A DNA stretch of 42,909 nt. Origin: Pararcticibacter amylolyticus (lineage in GTDB: Bacteria; Bacteroidota; Bacteroidia; Sphingobacteriales; Sphingobacteriaceae). Of the stretch, positions 42,891-42,909 are shown one piece after another. The stretch's first letter is position 1. Each line of letters opens with the position of its first letter. The position numbers and the translations under genes were made by a program. Where the stretch lies: positions 7,893 through 50,801 of the forward strand of contig NZ_QEAS01000010.1 in assembly GCF_003130405.1 (NCBI RefSeq), written 5' to 3'. Below the pieces are notes generated by a model. It was not told the origin of the DNA. It saw only the letters and a program-made list of their open reading frames with translations, and made no database searches.

Positions 42891-42909
42891 TTCCTGTTTA
42901 TCGCTCATA

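Overview
The window looks like chromosomal DNA of a Bacteroidota bacterium, most likely family Sphingobacteriaceae (Pedobacter/Mucilaginibacter-like). The basis is a SusC/SusD pair with a FecR-type anti-sigma factor and ECF sigma factor, an STN domain on SusC, promoters of the TTG...TAnnTTTG type, few Shine-Dalgarno sites, and acidic residues directly after the SusD lipobox. The genus is inferred, not shown. Almost everything from about 8.2 kb onward is on the minus strand. No gene-free stretch exceeds 300 bp. I see no insertion sequence, phage, CRISPR array or rRNA.

Region 1 (1-4.45 kb, minus) is housekeeping: AMP nucleosidase (cut by the window edge), then trigger factor, clpP and clpX in transcription order, ending in a strong intrinsic terminator, with tRNA-Leu(UAG) upstream carrying its own promoter and terminator.

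Region 2 (4.6-14.2 kb) is signalling and stress. It holds a stand-alone double-receiver protein, two ferritin-like four-helix proteins (DUF892/YciE and DUF2383/PA2169 type), a sigma-54-dependent NtrC-type regulator that converges on a hybrid histidine kinase with receiver and Hpt domains, a DnaQ-type exonuclease fused to a UvrC-like GIY-YIG module, and a CPA2 cation/proton antiporter with UspA-like tail.

Region 3 (14.4-42.8 kb, minus) is a large glycan-use locus. One run reads GH29 fucosidase, CBM9-like protein, GHL10-like putative hydrolase, GH92 mannosidase, GH2 beta-mannosidase-like enzyme and GH3 enzyme. Upstream of it lie ROK regulator, ECF sigma, FecR, SusC and SusD, closed by a terminator. 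A further run reads GH20 hexosaminidase, two related alpha/beta hydrolases and a glycosylasparaginase. Together, fucosidase, alpha-mannosidase, beta-mannosidase-like, hexosaminidase and aspartylglucosaminidase match the bonds of an Asn-linked N-glycan from the tip down to the GlcNAc-Asn link, so I infer that N-glycans or glycopeptides are the substrate. SusC/SusD would import, the SusC STN domain would signal through FecR to the sigma factor, and the ROK protein would sense a sugar inside the cell.

Between the ROK gene and the glycosylasparaginase sits a three-gene unit of an RsbQ-like hydrolase, a PAS protein with a phosphoacceptor helix but no ATPase domain, and CutC. This resembles the Bacillus RsbQ-RsbP energy-stress sensor with its output replaced, and is the most unusual arrangement here. 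Other notable signals are a perfect 9-7-9 palindrome just upstream of the ROK gene, a TTTAGCARG word shared by three upstream regions of the locus, and degenerate repeats with a 7-bp period between genes.
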